The notes under the pieces: generated by a model
The model's input: only the letters and a program-made list of their open reading frames with translations
The model's database searches: none
Told to the model about the DNA's origin: nothing
Origin: Kibdelosporangium banguiense
GTDB taxonomy: Bacteria; Actinomycetota; Actinomycetes; Mycobacteriales; Pseudonocardiaceae
Length of the DNA stretch: 64,000 bases
Direction: 5' to 3'
Assembly (NCBI RefSeq): GCF_017876405.1
Contig: NZ_JAGINW010000001.1
Location: forward strand, 11,483,203-11,547,202
In this document: positions 8,511 to 17,683 of the stretch, one piece after another
Position numbering within the stretch: the stretch's first letter is position 1
Layout: each line of letters starts with the position of its first letter
Translations under genes and position numbers: made by a program

Positions 8511-9131
8511 TCAGCCGGTGACCTTGACGGCGTCGGTGACGAAGACGAGGGTCTCGTTCGGCTTGACCGGAGGCTTTCCCTGAGGGCCGTAGCCGAGGTC
8601 CGGCGGGATGATGAGCAGCCTGCGGCCGCCTTCCTTCATGCCCAGCAGGCCCTGGTCCCAGCCCTTGATGACCCGACCGGAGCCGATGCCCTGCACGGAC
8701 AACGTCTGGCCGCGGTCGAAGGAGTTGTCCACGATCTGCTTGTCCGACCAGGTCTGCAGCAGGTAATTCGCCTCGAGAACGCTGCCCTGCTTGATCTCCG
8801 GGCCGGTGCCGGGCACCAGGTCCTTGATCACCAAGCCCTTCGGCGGCTGACAGGTGGTGGGCAGGGTGATCGTCGGCTTCTTGCCGAACTCGGCGTTCTC
8901 GATCTTGACATCCTCGGCCGTGCACTCGCCCGGGCCAGGCTTGTACGTGGCTGGTGAGGTTGGCTTGGCCGCGGAGGTGGTCGTCGCCGTCGTGGTGATG
9001 GGCAGCGGCGGCGGGGCGGAGTTGCGGTTGGAGGTGCCGGGAGAGTCCTGCTCGGAGTTGGCACAGGCGCTCAAGGTGGCCGCCGCCACCAGCGCCACGG
9101 TAACCATCGTGACCTTGCCTGCAATGCGCAT
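8511..9131 (-). CDS. Lipoprotein FKBP-type peptidyl-prolyl isomerase
   Basis: Extracytoplasmic prolyl cis-trans isomerase. The chosen ATG at 9131 gives 206 residues with a classic lipoprotein signal (lipobox LSAC, Cys23); the frame stays open to 9200, but that extension would bury the signal peptide. A Thr/Pro-rich spacer of about 40 residues leads to an FKBP domain from roughly residue 95 to the end, with VPGTGPEIKQGS, DNSFDRGQ, GWDQGLLGMKEGG and RLLIIPPDLGYG matching the FKBP core. It is a single gene with its own terminator. It probably assists folding of secreted proteins in the cell envelope. Confidence 0.9.
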   Translation of the reverse strand: MRIAGKVTMVTVALVAAATLSACANSEQDSPGTSNRNSAPPPLPITTTATTTSAAKPTSPATYKPGPGECTAEDVKIENAEFGKKPTITLPTTCQPPKGLVIKDLVPGTGPEIKQGSVLEANYLLQTWSDKQIVDNSFDRGQTLSVQGIGSGRVIKGWDQGLLGMKEGGRRLLIIPPDLGYGPQGKPPVKPNETLVFVTDAVKVTG

Positions 9132-9329
9132 GGGCGTCACCCTAGGCAACCGGGTCACGCACTGGTTCCATCGGGTGCCTGGCTGGTCGCGGTGAGCCAT
9201 CCGGCGAAGGTGAAGATCCCCCGTTTTTCCGATTTCACCGTCACGGTATTGCGCGTACAGTTACTCGTCGCACACAAACGGGTACACTACGCATTCGCCC
9301 GTTCGGGTGCCCATCGAGGAGGTGACCCG

Positions 9330-10334
9330 GTGTCCGCGGACGCCAACGGCATCCGCAAGAATCCGGTCCAGGAGATGTTCTGGACCAGGACCGGCCTGTT
9401 GCTGGCCATCCTGCTGGTGATCTCGATCGGTAGCCTGTGGATATCCAGTGCGATGGACGCCGGCCTCTTCAAGAATCTCTTGACTGCGCTGGGCACCGGC
9501 ACGATGATCTCCGCCATCGTCGGTTTTGGACAAACCCTCATCACCGCTTCGGCGTCGCACAAAGCACTCGTCACGCCGCTGATCGAGGAAAGCAAACGGG
9601 CATTGCGGGATTTGTCGTCCGAGTACCGCGCACTGAACAACGAGTTCTTCCCGACGCATGTCTTCGAAGCGACCACGACCCCGGATCCGGAGTTCAACCG
9701 GCTGCTGATGGCCGACCTCAAGCGCAGCAGGCAGTACTTCTTCCGCGGCTTCGCCGGCCGGCACGCCGCCGCCAGGCTGCTGCTGACCCACTCGGAGTGG
9801 GAGCTGCGCACGGTGGTCGCCGACCCGCGCCAGCACTCCGCGATCAGCGGCCGGGCCCGCTACCTGCTGCGGCACGAGGGCGCGACCGGCGACTACGACA
9901 AGATCAGGAAACGGCTCGTCGAGGAGATCTCCATCGGCATCGTGGGCCTGTATCTGGCACGCAGCCGCTGCACGGCCATCGAGATCGCCGTGATCTCCGA
10001 TCCGCCGCTCGACCGGACCGAGATCTTCGACGACAGCGTGTGGCTCACGCTCTACAGCGACGTCGGCGGGGCCACCTCGCTCTACCCACGCACACTGCGT
10101 TTCTCAGAAGGCTCGTTCATCTACGGCATGCAACGCGCCGAGTTCCACAGAATGCGCGACACGCGAACTGCCCAGAAATTCTCGATCACCCCGGACACCA
10201 CTCGTTCGGAATTCCTGGCCCTGTTCGGAAAAATAACCGGAACACCCCTCACCGAGGAGGGGTACGCAGATCTGGAGCGCAAGTTCCACGATTTCCGCGC
10301 AGAATTCACCAAAGCCGCGGGGCTGGAGAGCTGA
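9330..10334 (+). CDS. Membrane-anchored protein with phospholipase D-like fold, HKD absent
   Basis: Not assignable to a named family. The GTG at 9330 with GAGGAGG at 9316-9322 is chosen over the open frame from 9192. The 334-residue product has two membrane helices (about residues 21-41 and 50-72) and then a cytoplasmic domain of ~260 residues. In that domain, stretches such as MADLKRSRQYFFRGFAG followed by LRTVVADPR resemble the first half of PLD-superfamily proteins, but no HxKxxxxD motif is present, so catalysis of the usual kind is unlikely. The downstream gene begins 2 bases after the stop, so the two form a unit. Confidence 0.55.
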   Translation: MSADANGIRKNPVQEMFWTRTGLLLAILLVISIGSLWISSAMDAGLFKNLLTALGTGTMISAIVGFGQTLITASASHKALVTPLIEESKRALRDLSSEYRALNNEFFPTHVFEATTTPDPEFNRLLMADLKRSRQYFFRGFAGRHAAARLLLTHSEWELRTVVADPRQHSAISGRARYLLRHEGATGDYDKIRKRLVEEISIGIVGLYLARSRCTAIEIAVISDPPLDRTEIFDDSVWLTLYSDVGGATSLYPRTLRFSEGSFIYGMQRAEFHRMRDTRTAQKFSITPDTTRSEFLALFGKITGTPLTEEGYADLERKFHDFRAEFTKAAGLES

Positions 10335-10336
10335 AA

Positions 10337-10966
10337 ATGCGAACGAGATCCTCAGCGCTGGCCGAACTGGCCAGCGAGATACGTGCCGCCGACCTGACCG
10401 ACTGGGCGTCGGTCAGCGACCGGTTCACCACCTGGGCGGGCCGGCCGGGCCTGCGCGACGAACTGCGCCACCACCTGCGAACCCTGTCCGGCGAGGTCGC
10501 CGCCGCGGTGATCTCCCGATCGCGGGAGACCACAACGCACTTCGCCTGGTGCCTGCTCAACGACCCGGGCGACAAGTTCTCCTTCTGGCTGCACGAGTAC
10601 AAACCGCAGAAGGACTGGCGCATCGGGTACGCCGACTCGATCCACAACCACCGCTATCACTTCTGCACCACCATCCTGCGCGGCAGTTACGTGCACGAGC
10701 GGTTCGACACCGAGATGGACCTCGCCGGGCTGACCATCAAGTCCGCGACCATGGTGCGCAGCGGCCCCTGCGAGGCAGGCGAGTCCGCGACGATGCTGTC
10801 GGATGAGTTCCACCGCATCCCCAAAGCCGCCGACGGAACAATGACATTCCTGGTGAAGTCACGGCCGGTACGCGGCTGGAGCCTGTCGTTCGACCCCGTC
10901 ACCAACATCAGCCGCAGACACGTACCAGTGGAGGAACGCCTGGGTCACCTCGCCGAACGCATCTGA
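10337..10966 (+). CDS. Cupin-like (cysteine-dioxygenase-like) protein
   Basis: 209-residue soluble protein, only tentatively placed. An N-terminal helical part (residues 1-70) is followed by a beta-rich region with HNHRYHF near residues 103-109, a following HERF and a later EFHRIP. This spacing of two close histidines and a distant histidine is what cupins and cysteine dioxygenases use to hold a metal. The ending RPVRGWSLSF is also strand-like. It starts 2 bases after the membrane protein upstream and is surely co-transcribed. Substrate and reaction are unknown; a metal-dependent dioxygenase or a sensor are both possible. Confidence 0.55.
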   Translation: MRTRSSALAELASEIRAADLTDWASVSDRFTTWAGRPGLRDELRHHLRTLSGEVAAAVISRSRETTTHFAWCLLNDPGDKFSFWLHEYKPQKDWRIGYADSIHNHRYHFCTTILRGSYVHERFDTEMDLAGLTIKSATMVRSGPCEAGESATMLSDEFHRIPKAADGTMTFLVKSRPVRGWSLSFDPVTNISRRHVPVEERLGHLAERI

Positions 10967-11177
10967 CGCCACCCTCGACCGGCGATCGCGGGCGGCTCAG
11001 TCAGCGCAGGCTGGAACGCGCTCCACTTGGCGCGCCATTCGTGCGGCGGCTCCGCCAGCTTCGCGCTCACCTCGAAATTCGGGGGCAACCCGGTTGAGTG
11101 TCATCATGACCGCATATTCCGGGCGTCTCACGACCTACGATGCCTTCACCTGAGGGAGGGATCGCTAGGAGGCCTCG

Positions 11178-11849
11178 ATGCTCGGCGAGAAGAGTGCGGT
11201 CGCTGTCGGCAGTGTTGCCGCCGGCGCGTTTGACCAGGTGGAACGCAGGGTGCGACGACTATGCCAGCGGTTCGCGGCGAACCTGCCGTTCCATGGGTGG
11301 CACCATGTCCATTTCGTGCGGACCAAGGCGGGGGCGTTCGCCCGAGCCAATGGGTCCGATCCGGCGGTGGTCGAGACGGCCGCGCTTGTGCATGATTTGA
11401 ACTACATCGTGAAGCGCAATTCCGATGCTGCGGAAGGCCGGGAAATCAGGATGCGGATCCTGGCCGCGGCGGGGGTCGCCGAGCCGGTCGCGGAATGGAT
11501 CGACGACATCGTGGTCGAGGCCGAGATCAGCACCCGGCACCGCGACATCTCCAAGGAGGCGCAGGCGCTCAGCGACGCCGACACCCTGTTCAAGGCGCTG
11601 CCCGTCACCCCGGTGATGCTGGCCCACCGCTACCTCTCCGAGAACGGCATCACCCTCGGCCAGTTGGCGAACAAGATCGTCGGCGAACAGCGCGGCAAAC
11701 ATGACGAGGGCTTCTACTTCTACAGCCCGCAGGCCAAAGCGATGTACTCGCACTGGGCCAGTGCCAACCTCGAACTGTGGCAGTGCGTGGTCGAGGCGCT
11801 GGACGACCCTTCAGTGGGTGAACTGCTCGACGCGGTCAACGCGCAGTGA
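11178..11849 (+). CDS. HD-domain phosphohydrolase-like protein
   Basis: 223-residue member of the HD superfamily, metal-dependent phosphohydrolases acting on nucleotides or phosphoesters. The metal-binding set is visible: HGWHH near residue 40, HD in ALVHDLN near 72-73, and a distal D in SDADTL near 133. ATG at 11178 is preceded by AGGAGG at 11167-11172. The substrate cannot be inferred. It converges with, and overlaps by 14 bases, the minus-strand deazaflavin-type gene. Confidence 0.78.
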   Translation: MLGEKSAVAVGSVAAGAFDQVERRVRRLCQRFAANLPFHGWHHVHFVRTKAGAFARANGSDPAVVETAALVHDLNYIVKRNSDAAEGREIRMRILAAAGVAEPVAEWIDDIVVEAEISTRHRDISKEAQALSDADTLFKALPVTPVMLAHRYLSENGITLGQLANKIVGEQRGKHDEGFYFYSPQAKAMYSHWASANLELWQCVVEALDDPSVGELLDAVNAQ

Positions 11850-12303
11850 GCCGGAAAACCCGGAGCTCGCGGTCGGTCTTGGACCGGTAGGCGTCGTACG
11901 CCGGCCACGTTTCGGTCAGGTGCGGCCAGATCGCGGTGCGTTCCTCTTCCGACAGCAGCCGCGCCTTCACCTCATGGGTCCGGCCCTTGATATTCACTAC
12001 TGCCTCAGGATTTGCCATCAGGTTTACTGTCCACATTGGATGGCCTGGGCCGCCCCAGTTGGAGCCGACCAGGAGGATGTCGTCGCCGTCTGGGACGTAG
12101 AGCAGCGCCGCCTGGCGGGGCAGCCCGGTCTTGCGGCCGGTGACTGTCAGGATCAGCGACGGCATGCCGGCGATGCCGACCACGGTGACACGGCCTTTCG
12201 TCAGCCGGTAGAGCACCTTGTCCAGGTTCAGCACAGCCGGCTGGATCCGGCCGAGCCAAGGCTGGGCGGCGATCCAGCGCGCGACTTTGCGCAGTAATTC
12301 CAT
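11836..12303 (-). CDS. Deazaflavin-dependent nitroreductase family (Ddn-like) protein
   Basis: Small 155-residue split-barrel protein of the F420-dependent Ddn family, which in actinobacteria reduces quinones, unsaturated lactones or nitro compounds using F420H2. Family hallmarks are the amphipathic N-terminus, LTVTGRKTGLPRQ, and the WGGPGHPMWTVNLMANPEAVV stretch around residues 82-102, where F420 phosphates bind. Its stop lies inside the end of the convergent HD gene. It fits an F420-using actinomycete, in keeping with the LLM-type gene at 48.8 kb. Confidence 0.88.
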   Translation of the reverse strand: MELLRKVARWIAAQPWLGRIQPAVLNLDKVLYRLTKGRVTVVGIAGMPSLILTVTGRKTGLPRQAALLYVPDGDDILLVGSNWGGPGHPMWTVNLMANPEAVVNIKGRTHEVKARLLSEEERTAIWPHLTETWPAYDAYRSKTDRELRVFRLTAR

Positions 12304-12322
12304 GGCCGGTCAAGATACCTGC

Positions 12323-13099
12323 TCAGGCCAGGAAATCGGTCAATGGAACAACAGTGAGACCGTCTTGTTTCGCACGGTTGAGGAAAGCCTGGAAGTCCTC
12401 GGCGAACGTGTGCCGGAAATGCATCAGCACGATGTCGCCCGCCTTCAGTTTGTCCCCCGCCTGGAACTGGACCACGCCGTCGTTGACCGCCGCGGTCCAC
12501 AGCACGATCGCCTTCATCCCGCAGTCGGCGACGGCCTTCTGGGTGTTGTCGTCATAGTTGCCGAACGGCGGCCGGAACAAGGTCGGGCGCTTGCCGAACG
12601 TCTGCTGGATCGCGTCCGCGTCGCCGCAGATCTCGTTGCGCTGGAACTCGTACGGTTTGCCGCGGAGGTTCGGGTGGGTCATCGTGTGGTCGTTGATGTC
12701 GGCCCCGGCCGCCTGTAATGCCTTGAAGTAGTCCGGGTTCTCCACGAAGTACTTCTTGTTCAGAAACAGCGTCGGCCGCGCGCCCGAGTCTTTGATCATC
12801 TGCAACGCGGCCGGATCCTTGACCGCGCCGTCGTCCATGGTGATGAACACGTACGGCTTGTCGGTCTTGATGTGCCGGATCACCGGTGCCTTGCCGTCCA
12901 CGGTCGCCGGCGCCTGAACCTGCGCCACAGCAGGCGAAGACGGTGACACATCAGGCGAAGTCGGCAGCGCGTCGGGCGAAGGACGGCCCTGGACGGTCAC
13001 TGTGGACGGTTTCTCCGCCGCGGGCTGAGCATCCCCGCAGGCTGCGATCATGACCGCCGCCACACTCAGCGCGGCGGCCATGACCAGGTGCTTCCGCAT
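12323..13099 (-). CDS. Lipoprotein polysaccharide deacetylase (NodB fold)
   Basis: Secreted carbohydrate esterase family 4 protein, 258 residues. The signal peptide ends in lipobox IAAC (Cys21), followed by a Pro/Ser-rich linker to about residue 70. The NodB motifs are in order: TMDDG (88-91 region; canonical TFDDG) supplying the catalytic and metal Asp, HTMTH (138-142) binding metal, and RPPFGNYD near 176. It probably de-N-acetylates peptidoglycan or another N-acetylated polymer. The Phe-to-Met change in the first motif is tolerated in the family. It lies 19 bases after the Ddn-like gene start and may form an operon with it. Confidence 0.87.
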   Translation of the reverse strand: MRKHLVMAAALSVAAVMIAACGDAQPAAEKPSTVTVQGRPSPDALPTSPDVSPSSPAVAQVQAPATVDGKAPVIRHIKTDKPYVFITMDDGAVKDPAALQMIKDSGARPTLFLNKKYFVENPDYFKALQAAGADINDHTMTHPNLRGKPYEFQRNEICGDADAIQQTFGKRPTLFRPPFGNYDDNTQKAVADCGMKAIVLWTAAVNDGVVQFQAGDKLKAGDIVLMHFRHTFAEDFQAFLNRAKQDGLTVVPLTDFLA

Positions 13100-13179
13100 C
13101 CTTTACCCCCTCTTTCCTTTCCCCGTAAGGAGAATTCACGTCCCATCAGAGAGGACGCCAGAGGGGGTGACAACGTTGC

Positions 13180-14196
13180 TTAAGCTCCGTCACTCCGGAT
13201 GATTCGATCATCGGCTGCTACCGGGCTGCCGCGGCCGTCCCGGTTGCTGGTGGTGAAGTACAGGTTGCCGTCCGGTCCGGCGACCGGGGTCCGCAGCCGC
13301 CCGAACTGGCCCTGGTAGAGGGCACGAGGCGTGCCGACTCCGGTGCTGGTCACCGGGATCAGCCACAGCCGCGTGCCGCGCAGCCCCGCCATGTAGAGGT
13401 TGTTCTTGTAGAAGGCGATGCCGCTCGGCGAGGCCTGCGATGTCGACCACACCGCAAGCGGGTCGACGAAACTCGGGTTGCCGCAGCGGCCCTCGCACGT
13501 CGGCCAGCCGTAGTTGCGGCCGGACTGGATCAGGTTGAGCTCGTCCCAGGTGTTCTGGCCCAGCTCGGCCGAGAACAGCCGGCCGTCGGCGGCCCAGGTC
13601 AGGCCCTGGACGTTGCGGTGGCCCAACGAGTACACCAGCGAGTTGAACGGATTGCCCGGCGCCGGCTGGCCCTCCGGCGTCATCCGCAGGATCTTGCCGC
13701 CCAGCGAGGCCCGGTTCTGTGAGTTCGCCGAGTTGCCCGCGTCGCCGGTACCGGCGTAGAGCAGGCCGTCCGGGCCGAAGGCGAGCCGGCCGCCGTTGTG
13801 GATGCTCGCCTTGGGGATCCCGGTCACGATCGGCACCGGTGCCTGGCCGAGCACGACTCTGGCGATCCGGTTGTCCGATGCGGCCGTGTAGTAGATGAAC
13901 ACGGTCCGGTTCTGCGCGAACTGTGGCGACACGGCGAGCCCGAGCAGCCCGCCTTCACCCTGGGCGCTCACGCCGGGGACCGTCTGGACGTCGGTCACCG
14001 TGCCGTTACGCAGTGACCTGATCTTGGCTGTGTTCCGTTCGGTGAACAGGGCACTGCCGTCCGGCAGGAAACCCAGGCCCCACGGCACCGCCAGCTGGGA
14101 GGCGACAACTGTGGTGGCCGCCTGGGCCGGAACCGCGGAAACAGATAACGCGGCCGCCGCCGTGACGGCGACGACCGCGCTCTTGTGGAACTTCAT
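13180..14196 (-). CDS. Secreted glucose/sorbosone dehydrogenase-like beta-propeller
   Basis: 338-residue PQQ-type sugar dehydrogenase family member. A Sec signal peptide (about residues 1-26, ending AQA-AT) is followed by a six-bladed propeller. Diagnostic segments include AVPWGLGFLPDG, GEGGLLGLAVSP, NGGRLAFGPDGLLYAGTGD, GHRNVQGLTW and GRNYGWP. These match the GSDH/aldose sugar dehydrogenase family, which oxidises free sugars in the periplasm or outside the cell. PQQ dependence is likely by family but not shown. It reads away from ctaB, with a paired-palindrome element between the two. Confidence 0.87.
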   Translation of the reverse strand: MKFHKSAVVAVTAAAALSVSAVPAQAATTVVASQLAVPWGLGFLPDGSALFTERNTAKIRSLRNGTVTDVQTVPGVSAQGEGGLLGLAVSPQFAQNRTVFIYYTAASDNRIARVVLGQAPVPIVTGIPKASIHNGGRLAFGPDGLLYAGTGDAGNSANSQNRASLGGKILRMTPEGQPAPGNPFNSLVYSLGHRNVQGLTWAADGRLFSAELGQNTWDELNLIQSGRNYGWPTCEGRCGNPSFVDPLAVWSTSQASPSGIAFYKNNLYMAGLRGTRLWLIPVTSTGVGTPRALYQGQFGRLRTPVAGPDGNLYFTTSNRDGRGSPVAADDRIIRSDGA

Positions 14197-14307
14197 CGGT
14201 GCTGTCCTCCTTGACTGCAGGGTCAGAGGTACAGACCGAATGTTCTCGTATTCGTCAACGCACGACAGGTTATGGGAAATTCACCCACCACCAAGTGGGC
14301 TTGGGAT

Positions 14308-14360
14308 GCCCCCAATGCCACATTGGGGGCATGCGATGCCACCAATGTGGCATTGGGGGC
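14308..14360. repeat. Paired palindrome element, copy A
   Basis: Two 23-base palindromes separated by ATGCGAT. The first (14308-14330) has perfect 10-bp arms GCCCCCAATG/CATTGGGGGC around centre CCA. The second (14338-14360) has nearly the same arms (one mismatch) around centre TGG. Because the centres are complementary, the two units can also pair with each other as one long 23-bp hairpin with a 7-base loop. It begins 6 bases beyond the ctaB stop and probably terminates ctaB transcription. A second copy is at 29877-29929. Confidence 0.88.
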
Positions 14361-14366
14361 AAAACC

Positions 14367-15311
14367 TCAGGCGAAGAGGGAGGTGACGGGCAGGCCGATC
14401 GCGGAGTCGACCGCGACCATCACGAACACCGCGCACAGGTACGTGTTCGACAGGTGGAAGACCTTCATCGGGTTGGTCTCGCCGCCGCGCCGGTACACGT
14501 TGTGCAGGCGGTGCACGGCGATCAGGAACCAGCCGCCCAGGACCACGGCCGAGACCGCGTAGACCCAGCTCGTCGCGGGCACCAGCAGCAGTCCACAGAG
14601 GACCATCGCCCACGAGTAGAGCACGATCCGGAAGGAGACCTGCCGTGGCGTGGCGACCGCGGGCAGCATCGGCACGCCGGCCGCCGCGTAGTCGTCGCGG
14701 AACTTCATCGCCAATGCCCAGGAGTGCGGCGGCGTCCAGAAGAAGATGATGCCGAAGAGCACGAACGCGGGCCAGCCCACGTCGCCGGTGACCGCGGCCC
14801 AGCCGATCACCACCGGCATGCATCCCGCGATTCCGCCCCAGACGATGTTCTGTGATGTGCGCCGCTTGAGCCACATCGTGTAGACGAAGACGTAGAACAG
14901 GATCGCGCCGACGCACAACACCGCGGCCACCCAGTTGGTGGTCAGCCACAGGAAACCGCAGGACAGCACGCCCAGGATCACACCGAAGATCAGCGCGTTA
15001 CGGACCGGAACCTCGTGTTTGACCAGCGGACGGGCGCTTGTGCGCTTCATCACCGCGTCGATGTCCGCGTCGACCACGCAGTTCAACGCACCCGCACTGC
15101 CCGCCGCGAGCGTGCCGCCGACCATCGTGGCAAGAACCAGCCACGGCGACGGGATGCCGCGCTGGGCAAGCAGCATGGCGGGGATCGTGGTCACGAGCAG
15201 TTGCTCGATGATGCGGGGCTTGGTCAACGCGACGTATGCGCGGACGACATCCTTGATCCTGCGTCGCGGAGCGGTGGCGGGGGCGTCGACAGACGGCACG
15301 GTGATGCTCAC
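14367..15311 (-). CDS. ctaB: Heme O synthase (protoheme IX farnesyltransferase)
   Basis: UbiA-family membrane prenyltransferase that adds a farnesyl group to heme B, giving heme O, the substrate of CtaA. The 314-residue protein has about nine membrane helices. Asp-rich motif NCVVDADIDAVMKRT carries the metal-pyrophosphate aspartates, and the conserved FFWTPPHSWALA follows later. The GTG at 15311 is chosen over an open frame from 15476 because GGGAG lies five bases upstream and homologues begin there. The gene is divergent from tkt, with a 275-base shared promoter region, as in other actinomycetes. A paired palindrome follows the stop. Confidence 0.92.
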   Translation of the reverse strand: MSITVPSVDAPATAPRRRIKDVVRAYVALTKPRIIEQLLVTTIPAMLLAQRGIPSPWLVLATMVGGTLAAGSAGALNCVVDADIDAVMKRTSARPLVKHEVPVRNALIFGVILGVLSCGFLWLTTNWVAAVLCVGAILFYVFVYTMWLKRRTSQNIVWGGIAGCMPVVIGWAAVTGDVGWPAFVLFGIIFFWTPPHSWALAMKFRDDYAAAGVPMLPAVATPRQVSFRIVLYSWAMVLCGLLLVPATSWVYAVSAVVLGGWFLIAVHRLHNVYRRGGETNPMKVFHLSNTYLCAVFVMVAVDSAIGLPVTSLFA

Positions 15312-15520
15312 GGCGCTCCCAGAGCGCTGCACACCGGCGACATGTCGCTCCTCATGGTGGATATGAACAGTTCGGGTACGGATGGGAATAGTAGACCGGC
15401 TACATACGGGTAGCCATGGCGGGTGGCGTTCAGCGCGGACACACCCTCCGTCCAGATGACTCTGGACTAGCAACAACCCCGCGGGTGACTACGCTGGCGC
15501 ACGGGACGAGGGAAGACCAG

Positions 15521-15556
15521 CGGGAACACTTGTTTCGCATGCCAAGCGTGTTCCCG
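15521..15556. promoter_or_regulatory. Inverted repeat in the tkt leader
   Basis: Perfect 9-bp arms CGGGAACAC (15521-15529) and GTGTTCCCG (15548-15556) with an 18-base centre, ending 30 bases before the tkt start. It could be an operator or an RNA hairpin in the tkt leader. No regulator is identified. Confidence 0.5.
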
Positions 15557-15586
15557 CACGAGCAGCGAAAGTGGGAGCAGTAGCCC

Positions 15587-17683
15587 GTGTCCGTAGACGA
15601 CATCACCCGCCTGACCACAGCAAACGTTCCGGCTGACTGGACGGACCTCGACAAGCGGGCGGTCGACACGATCCGCGTGCTCGCTGCCGAGGCGGTTCAG
15701 AACGCCGGCAACGGCCACCCCGGTACCGCGATGAGCCTCGCGCCGGTGGCCTACGCGCTCTTCCAGCGTGTCATGCGGCACGACCCGGCCGACCCGGACT
15801 GGATCGGCCGCGACCGGTTCGTGCTGTCGGCCGGTCACTCCAGCCTGACGCTGTACCTGCAGCTGTTCACGGCCGGTTACGGCCTGGAGATCGAGGACAT
15901 CGAGCACCTGCGCAAGTGGGGCTCTAAGACCCCCGGCCACCCCGAGCACGGCCACACCCGCGGTGTGGAGATGACCACCGGCCCGCTGGGCCAGGGCCTG
16001 GCCTCCGCGGTGGGCATGGCGATGGCCGCCCGGCGTGAGCGTGGTCTCTTCGACCCGGACGCCGCGCCTGGCCAGAGCCCGTTCGACCACGACATCTTCG
16101 TGATCGCCTCGGACGGCGACATCGAGGAGGGCGTCACCTCCGAGGCCTCCTCGCTGGCGGGAACCCAGCGCCTGGGCAACCTCACGGTGATCTACGACGA
16201 CAACAAGATCTCCATCGAGGACGACACCACGATCGCGTTGTCCGAGGACACCGCCAAGCGCTACGAGTCCTACGGCTGGCACGTGCAGGTCGTGGAGAGC
16301 GGCGAGAACGTCACCGGGATCCTGGAGGCCCTGGCGAACGCCAAGGCCGAGACCGGGCGCCCGTCGTTCATCCTGCTGCGCACGATCATCGGCTTCCCGG
16401 CGCCGACCAAGATGAACACCGGCAAGGCGCACGGCGCCGCGCTGGGTGACGACGAGGTCGCCGAGATCAAGAAGATCCTGGGCTTCGACCCGGAGCAGAA
16501 GTTCGTCGTCGAGCCGGAGGTCCTCGCCCACACGCGCGAGGTCGTCAAGCGCGGCGAGCAGGCCAAAGCGCAGTGGCGGCCGAAGTTCGACGCCTGGGCG
16601 CAGGCCAACCCGGAGCGCAAGGAGCTGCTGGACCGGCTGACCGCCCGCGAGCTGCCGGAGGGCTGGGCCGAGAAGCTGCCGACCTGGCAGCCCGACGCCA
16701 AGGGCCTGGCCACCCGCAAGGCGTCCAGCGAGGTGCTCAACGCGCTGGCCGACGTGCTGCCGGAGCTGTGGGGCGGCTCGGCCGACCTGGCCGAGAGCAA
16801 CAACACCACGATGAAGGGCGCCGACTCGTTCGGCCCGGCCGACATCTCCACCAAGGAGTGGAACGCCCAGCCCTACGGCCGCACGCTGCACTTCGGCGTC
16901 CGCGAGCACGCCATGGGCTCGATCCTCAACGGCATCGCGCTGCACGGCCCGACCCGGCCGTACGGCGGGACGTTCCTGGTGTTCAGCGATTACATGCGGC
17001 CCGCGGTCCGGCTCGGCTCGCTGATGAAGACCTCGGCGATCTACGTGTGGACGCACGACTCCATCGGCCTCGGCGAGGACGGCCCGACGCACCAGCCGAT
17101 CGAGCACCTCGCCGCGCTGCGGGCCATCCCCGGCCTGACGATCGTGCGCCCCGGTGACGCCAACGAGACGGCCGCCGCGTGGAAGGCGACCATCGAGCGT
17201 CCCGAGGGCCCGGTCGGCCTGGCACTGACCAGGCAGAACCTGCCGGTCCTGGAAGGCACCGACGCCGAGGGGGTGGCCAAGGGTGGTTACGTGCTCGCCG
17301 ACGCGGCCAACGGCACCCCCCAGGTAGTGCTCATCGCCACAGGGTCGGAACTGCAGATCGCGGTCGAGGCGCGGAAGGTCCTCGAGGCCGACGGCGTTGC
17401 AACACGTGTGGTCTCGATGCCGAGTGTGGAGTGGTTCGACGCGCAGGACGCGGCATACCGCGATCAGGTGATCCCTCCGGCGGTCCGCGCACGTGTGTCT
17501 GTCGAGGCAGGTATCGCGCAGCCGTGGCACCGCTTCGTCGGTGACGCCGGCGAGTGTGTGTCCATTGAGCACTACGGGGCATCGGCCGACTACCAGACTT
17601 TGTATCGCGAGTTCGGTTTCACGACCGAAGCCGTTGTCGACGCGGCACGGCGCTCGCTGCAGCGAGTGGAGGAGGGCAAGTGA
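15587..17683 (+). CDS. tkt: Transketolase
   Basis: Thiamine diphosphate enzyme moving two-carbon units between sugar phosphates in the non-oxidative pentose phosphate pathway; 698 residues, the normal size. The N-terminal TPP domain shows GNGHPGTAMSLAP, the GDG-type cofactor site IASDGDIEEGVTSEA, and later the pyrimidine-domain stretch THDSIGLGEDGPTHQPIEHL. GTG at 15587 follows GGGAGCAG. It heads the operon tkt-tal-pgi-zwf-opcA, and its stop overlaps the tal start by four bases (GTGA). Confidence 0.97.
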   Translation: MSVDDITRLTTANVPADWTDLDKRAVDTIRVLAAEAVQNAGNGHPGTAMSLAPVAYALFQRVMRHDPADPDWIGRDRFVLSAGHSSLTLYLQLFTAGYGLEIEDIEHLRKWGSKTPGHPEHGHTRGVEMTTGPLGQGLASAVGMAMAARRERGLFDPDAAPGQSPFDHDIFVIASDGDIEEGVTSEASSLAGTQRLGNLTVIYDDNKISIEDDTTIALSEDTAKRYESYGWHVQVVESGENVTGILEALANAKAETGRPSFILLRTIIGFPAPTKMNTGKAHGAALGDDEVAEIKKILGFDPEQKFVVEPEVLAHTREVVKRGEQAKAQWRPKFDAWAQANPERKELLDRLTARELPEGWAEKLPTWQPDAKGLATRKASSEVLNALADVLPELWGGSADLAESNNTTMKGADSFGPADISTKEWNAQPYGRTLHFGVREHAMGSILNGIALHGPTRPYGGTFLVFSDYMRPAVRLGSLMKTSAIYVWTHDSIGLGEDGPTHQPIEHLAALRAIPGLTIVRPGDANETAAAWKATIERPEGPVGLALTRQNLPVLEGTDAEGVAKGGYVLADAANGTPQVVLIATGSELQIAVEARKVLEADGVATRVVSMPSVEWFDAQDAAYRDQVIPPAVRARVSVEAGIAQPWHRFVGDAGECVSIEHYGASADYQTLYREFGFTTEAVVDAARRSLQRVEEGK

